Source of the DNA: Deltaproteobacteria bacterium
GTDB lineage: Bacteria > Bdellovibrionota_F > JAHFAK01
Length of the DNA stretch: 18,053 nucleotides
NCBI GenBank assembly: GCA_023250585.1
Contig: JAHFAK010000036.1
Coordinates: 1-18,053, forward strand
Direction: 5' to 3'
Below the pieces are notes generated by a model, which was not told the DNA's origin, made no database searches, and worked only from the letters and a program-made list of their open reading frames with translations. Both the position numbers and the translations under genes were made by a program. Positions 17,001 through 18,053 of this stretch are shown here, in pieces (position 1 is the stretch's first letter; every line of letters begins with the position of its first letter).

Positions 17001-17534
17001 CAGGGGACGCACATCCAGCGAATAAAAGAAGAAATGAGTTTCTGCGGTATTATAAAAGAGAATTCCCTTATTTTTAAGAACTGCAATACGCCATTGATAG
17101 GGAACAGTACATCCCGTAAACGGACTATCTAATTTATGTAACTTCTCTTTTAGTTCTTCAATTTGTTCTTTTGTTTTCAAATGATTATTCGAACAATCTT
17201 CTTCATTGACTACATAGGTGTAGTTAAAGATTTGAGTTCTTTGTTTGGTAAGTTCCTCGTGGATAATTCTTGTAAACTCGGCTTTATCCTTATACTCTTT
17301 TACCTCAAGATCAAAAAGCTTGAGTAAAAATTCTTCCCGCGAATTATCATCGTTAAAAATACTCTCGGCAGTTATTTCTGGTATTACAAGATTGTCTGGT
17401 TGAGTTGAATATTGTTTCAGATAATCGAGGGACTTCTCTGATCGAGCATAAACAAAATTATCCCCCTGATTAGTCAATGGAAGAAAGGCAAGCGCGATTA
17501 AAAAAATACCTAAAAATAGTTTTCTCTTATTCAT
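14070..17534 (-). CDS. Unrecognised large exported protein, 1154 residues (first gene of cassette)
   Basis: I do not recognise a family. Residues 1-30 form a signal peptide (NKRK, hydrophobic core, cleavage after VYA), so the protein should leave the cytoplasm. The exported part is mainly charged and helical. A likely mixed N-terminal domain (about 31-240) holds two of only three cysteines (114 and 142), which could form a disulphide; the third is C483. A helical region covers about 240-430. A strongly hydrophobic stretch at about 517-535 (WMWQLAIPISIGIVAPFAL) could be a membrane segment. Helix-rich, Gln/Ala/Lys-rich sequence follows to about 760. The C-terminal third is rich in aromatic residues and Arg (FWRNLYFGIL, RFWRGFREFG) with two further hydrophobic patches near 1029-1047 and 1066-1085. 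ATG 17534 has a GGAGG SD with a 7-nt spacer. No catalytic motif was seen; an envelope or host-interaction role is only a guess. Confidence 0.85.
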   Translation of the reverse strand: MNKRKLFLGIFLIALAFLPLTNQGDNFVYARSEKSLDYLKQYSTQPDNLVIPEITAESIFNDDNSREEFLLKLFDLEVKEYKDKAEFTRIIHEELTKQRTQIFNYTYVVNEEDCSNNHLKTKEQIEELKEKLHKLDSPFTGCTVPYQWRIAVLKNKGILFYNTAETHFFFYSLDVRPLQEKKPIGQSQNYIFMIPDNAESKGFYVFRKIDIVHNLIHNLYKNREIPYYFYPLPEIGDIQTITASLEAEKVSQQAKKQDDDPEIAKMKQEFKDNLRLLTTREKSIDVFAHKSGEHDVKDAVAERIPIQEFEQFLVMTVLVANLSKAGNVDATSDNAVIAQYHDLVEEIKKLQKEYYSQVDKIVSDENFQASIAPHSRKNDGSKLTDKEFTTLLNTTIERFGNNKEATALYEQFTEKIAKLLTGLYEKIQTIDRKLYFEESGPIDFNNPFRTVTDEYKALGVTWITIGHDPEAVIPEDSSFIEACSSIGQATKQQFANRELDKSLSTHPEYVRTASKDWMWQLAIPISIGIVAPFALKPKLFKPFVSGSFLSSQFRYTPYDMMARLSNLYFKVFNTQLIAAAMELANNLITPGSKESLQVLKATIDKQFAKKGGASATQAFSELEGIANNLEKEVDPLQRSYMTRIIDALKKFLKATMGKQTDEALAEAQIKLVQQTVQATREYQGAIQAGVQKGLEYIIPIIRKDLTIIKNNGALEKHIERALDGIQSEEAQSVFKAINWGALRRQLIKLGKKNAADPEVVENIISLLKEYPQVFMSNWGLAKWFKQTMKSFATELMAGEEPSLKGTILAGRKLPRMFFNRIFSFFYKIQAENYVREVSADEIRKGILIEFFEIVGTILPTELMLRSYYVDEANPQDQHKAMFSTYDFPYTKSHTAWIHRDMNERFWRNLYFGILAKAFRFHMLEARVSVLSSKILEIVKNQFGEDTAMKFNREILTKALNNHIVDIEAREGRAIFSFLWGDGTRFWRGFREFGKNMLFANIKNTLLRLQSGFLVNYWLQMSKRGEFSWISYLGNQVVGILFIDPAWGFFKSVPRAAPKFAQQGIIYDFSYAMTAGLSTSILSNVIQVNFITDYIDYERKNGSNKALGKMFGDMGSRMYHAPGNVAGYTIDKTEEFISQIIHAISGGEEESGHKE

Positions 17535-17583
17535 AGTTAACCCTCCAGAGCCAACTTTGTTACTCTATTACATAATCATGCAA

Positions 17584-17612
17584 TTTTTATGCCATAATAC
17601 ATATATTTTCAA
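17584..17612 (-). promoter_or_regulatory. Predicted promoter of the secreted two-gene cassette
   Basis: On the minus strand TTGAAA (17612-17607) is followed by a 17-nt spacer and TAAAAA (17589-17584). The same spacer and -10 hexamer occur before oppA. The leader to ATG 17534 would be about 43 nt. A shifted -10 choice (TATTAT inside the spacer) is also possible, so this is a modest call in AT-rich DNA. Confidence 0.35.
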
Positions 17613-17718
17613 CTATTTAATATTATTTGACTATTCTACTATTGCTGTTTTCTCATGCGACATTTTAGAACATGTATACGTCCGTCCCCTTGCATAATTC
17701 TTTACCACATGCAATATG

Positions 17719-17748
17719 TCATGATCTTATTGATACCATGAGCTTCAT
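17719..17748 (-). other. Nine-codon reading frame behind an ideal Shine-Dalgarno
   Basis: The minus strand carries AAAGGAGGT (17765-17757), an 8-nt spacer and ATG 17748, then MKLMVSIRS and a TGA at 17721-17719. The SD is as good as any in the window, yet the frame is tiny. It may be a leader peptide upstream of the cassette, the decayed start of a lost gene, or chance. No attenuator-like hairpin pair follows that I could see. I report it as a possible translated element, not as an established gene. Confidence 0.3.
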
Positions 17749-17809
17749 AATTGTATACCTCCTTTGTTGGGAAATTAATGTGAGTCAAAGGCCTCATTGC
17801 ATATCTCCT

Positions 17810-17826
17810 GATTCCTTCAAGGAATC
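17810..17826 (-). terminator. Perfect dyad after the edge paralogue, possible 3' hairpin
   Basis: The plus strand reads GATTCCTTCAAGGAATC, with eight-base arms around one central base; a realistic RNA hairpin would be GATTCC and GGAATC with a five-base loop. It starts 12 nt after the stop of the truncated gene at 17839, a normal place for a transcript end. There is no following U-tract, so it is not a classical intrinsic terminator and could instead be a protein-binding site. Confidence 0.3.
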
Positions 17827-17838
17827 TCTATTATCAAG

Positions 17839-18053
17839 TCATCTGCTATCTAAGTTTATTATCGGGATTTTTTCACAGAGTTTATTTAATGATTCAATAT
17901 GTTTTGTTTCTCTTTCTACGAGCCAATGCCAGCTGTTCCCTTTGGTATCAAATTCAGAAAATGTTTTTTCTAAATACTTTGCAAATGCAAACCCTGCAAT
18001 AAGCGTATCTTGATAGGAAGAATTTACCAGCGGAGCTGAATATACCATAGAGG
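17839..18053 (-). CDS. C-terminal part of a second copy (paralogue) of the 730-residue exported protein
   Basis: The frame is open from the window edge to a TAG stop at 17841-17839, so the gene begins beyond the right end; the ATG at 18048 is internal, matching Met667 of the downstream protein. From that Met, 62 residues are identical to residues 667-728 of the 730-residue protein (from MVYSAPLVNSSYQDTL to the Cys-Glu-Lys-Ile-Pro near the end). The tails then differ: IINLDSR here against KM there. All base differences in the shared part are silent. This gene precedes the 1154-730 pair on the same strand, which suggests a series of related cassettes. Because the repeat meets the window boundary, an assembly break or collapse there cannot be excluded. 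Confidence 0.85.
   Translation of the reverse strand, partial: SMVYSAPLVNSSYQDTLIAGFAFAKYLEKTFSEFDTKGNSWHWLVERETKHIESLNKLCEKIPIINLDSR
17863..18053 (-). repeat. Direct repeat copy 2 (edge paralogue)
   Basis: This is the partner of 11884-12074, 187 of 191 bases identical and still matching at the last base of the window, so the true repeat is longer than can be seen here. The match ends on the other side a few codons before the stop codon. Confidence 0.97.

Larger units (their letters stand above)
17535..17838 (-). other. Intergenic region between the edge paralogue and the two-gene cassette
   Basis: This is the only stretch of about 300 bases without a substantial gene. On the minus strand it holds, in order of transcription, a perfect 17-nt dyad 12 nt after the upstream stop (17826-17810), an ideal SD with a nine-codon reading frame (17765-17719), a promoter-like element (17612-17584) and the SD of the 1154-residue gene (17546-17542). 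The plus-strand frame at 17672-18013 has no coding support. Confidence 0.7.

Noticed and set aside
17672-18013. A 113-codon open frame on the plus strand near the right edge.
   Set aside because: About half of it is antisense to the edge paralogue, whose protein identity to the downstream gene with only silent changes shows the minus strand is coding. No SD or family resemblance was seen.
1-18053. CRISPR array, tRNA, rRNA, insertion sequence, integrase or toxin-antitoxin pair.
   Set aside because: No regularly spaced repeats, cloverleaf, terminal inverted repeats or recombinase motifs were found on reading both strands. The only long repeat is the 3' gene-end duplication.

Overview
This is an AT-rich (by eye), gene-dense stretch in which every supported gene lies on the minus strand, so the window reads from right to left. 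The genome is bacterial and probably diderm. The oligopeptide-binding protein has an ordinary cleavable signal peptide with no lipobox cysteine, which fits a free periplasmic protein. ZapA, RNase Y and a proteobacterial-type glutathione synthetase occur together. Compact operons, peptide import and two large secreted proteins of no family I recognise would fit a host-associated, reduced-genome lineage such as Candidatus Dependentiae (TM6). That assignment is an inference from style and content; no rRNA or marker gene is present to settle it.

Right part (about 11.9-18.05 kb): a two-gene cassette encodes large predicted exported, membrane-associated proteins of 1154 and 730 residues. They are separated by 2 nt, and the Shine-Dalgarno (SD) of the second gene lies in the last two codons of the first. 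Upstream of the cassette, at the right edge, is the 3' end of a second gene. Its visible product is identical to the C-terminus of the 730-residue protein over the shared stretch, so the gene is a recent paralogue or one kept alike by gene conversion. The roughly 300-bp gap between that gene and the cassette holds a likely promoter, a perfect 17-nt dyad and a nine-codon reading frame behind an ideal SD.

Middle part (about 5.2-11.7 kb): a complete oligopeptide/dipeptide ABC importer operon encodes the binding protein, two permeases and two ATPases. It ends in a glutathione synthetase gene 5 nt after the last ATPase. Spacing and overlaps (1, -4, 0, 14 and 5 nt) point to one transcript. The arrangement suggests, but does not prove, that imported peptides or gamma-glutamylcysteine feed glutathione synthesis.

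Left part (1-5.2 kb): a housekeeping operon begins at a good sigma70-type promoter and runs zapA (division), 5-formyltetrahydrofolate cyclo-ligase (folate), rny (mRNA decay), apt (adenine salvage), rarA (replication-fork maintenance) and queA (tRNA queuosine). queA is cut by the window edge. I found no tRNA, rRNA, CRISPR array, insertion sequence or integrase.
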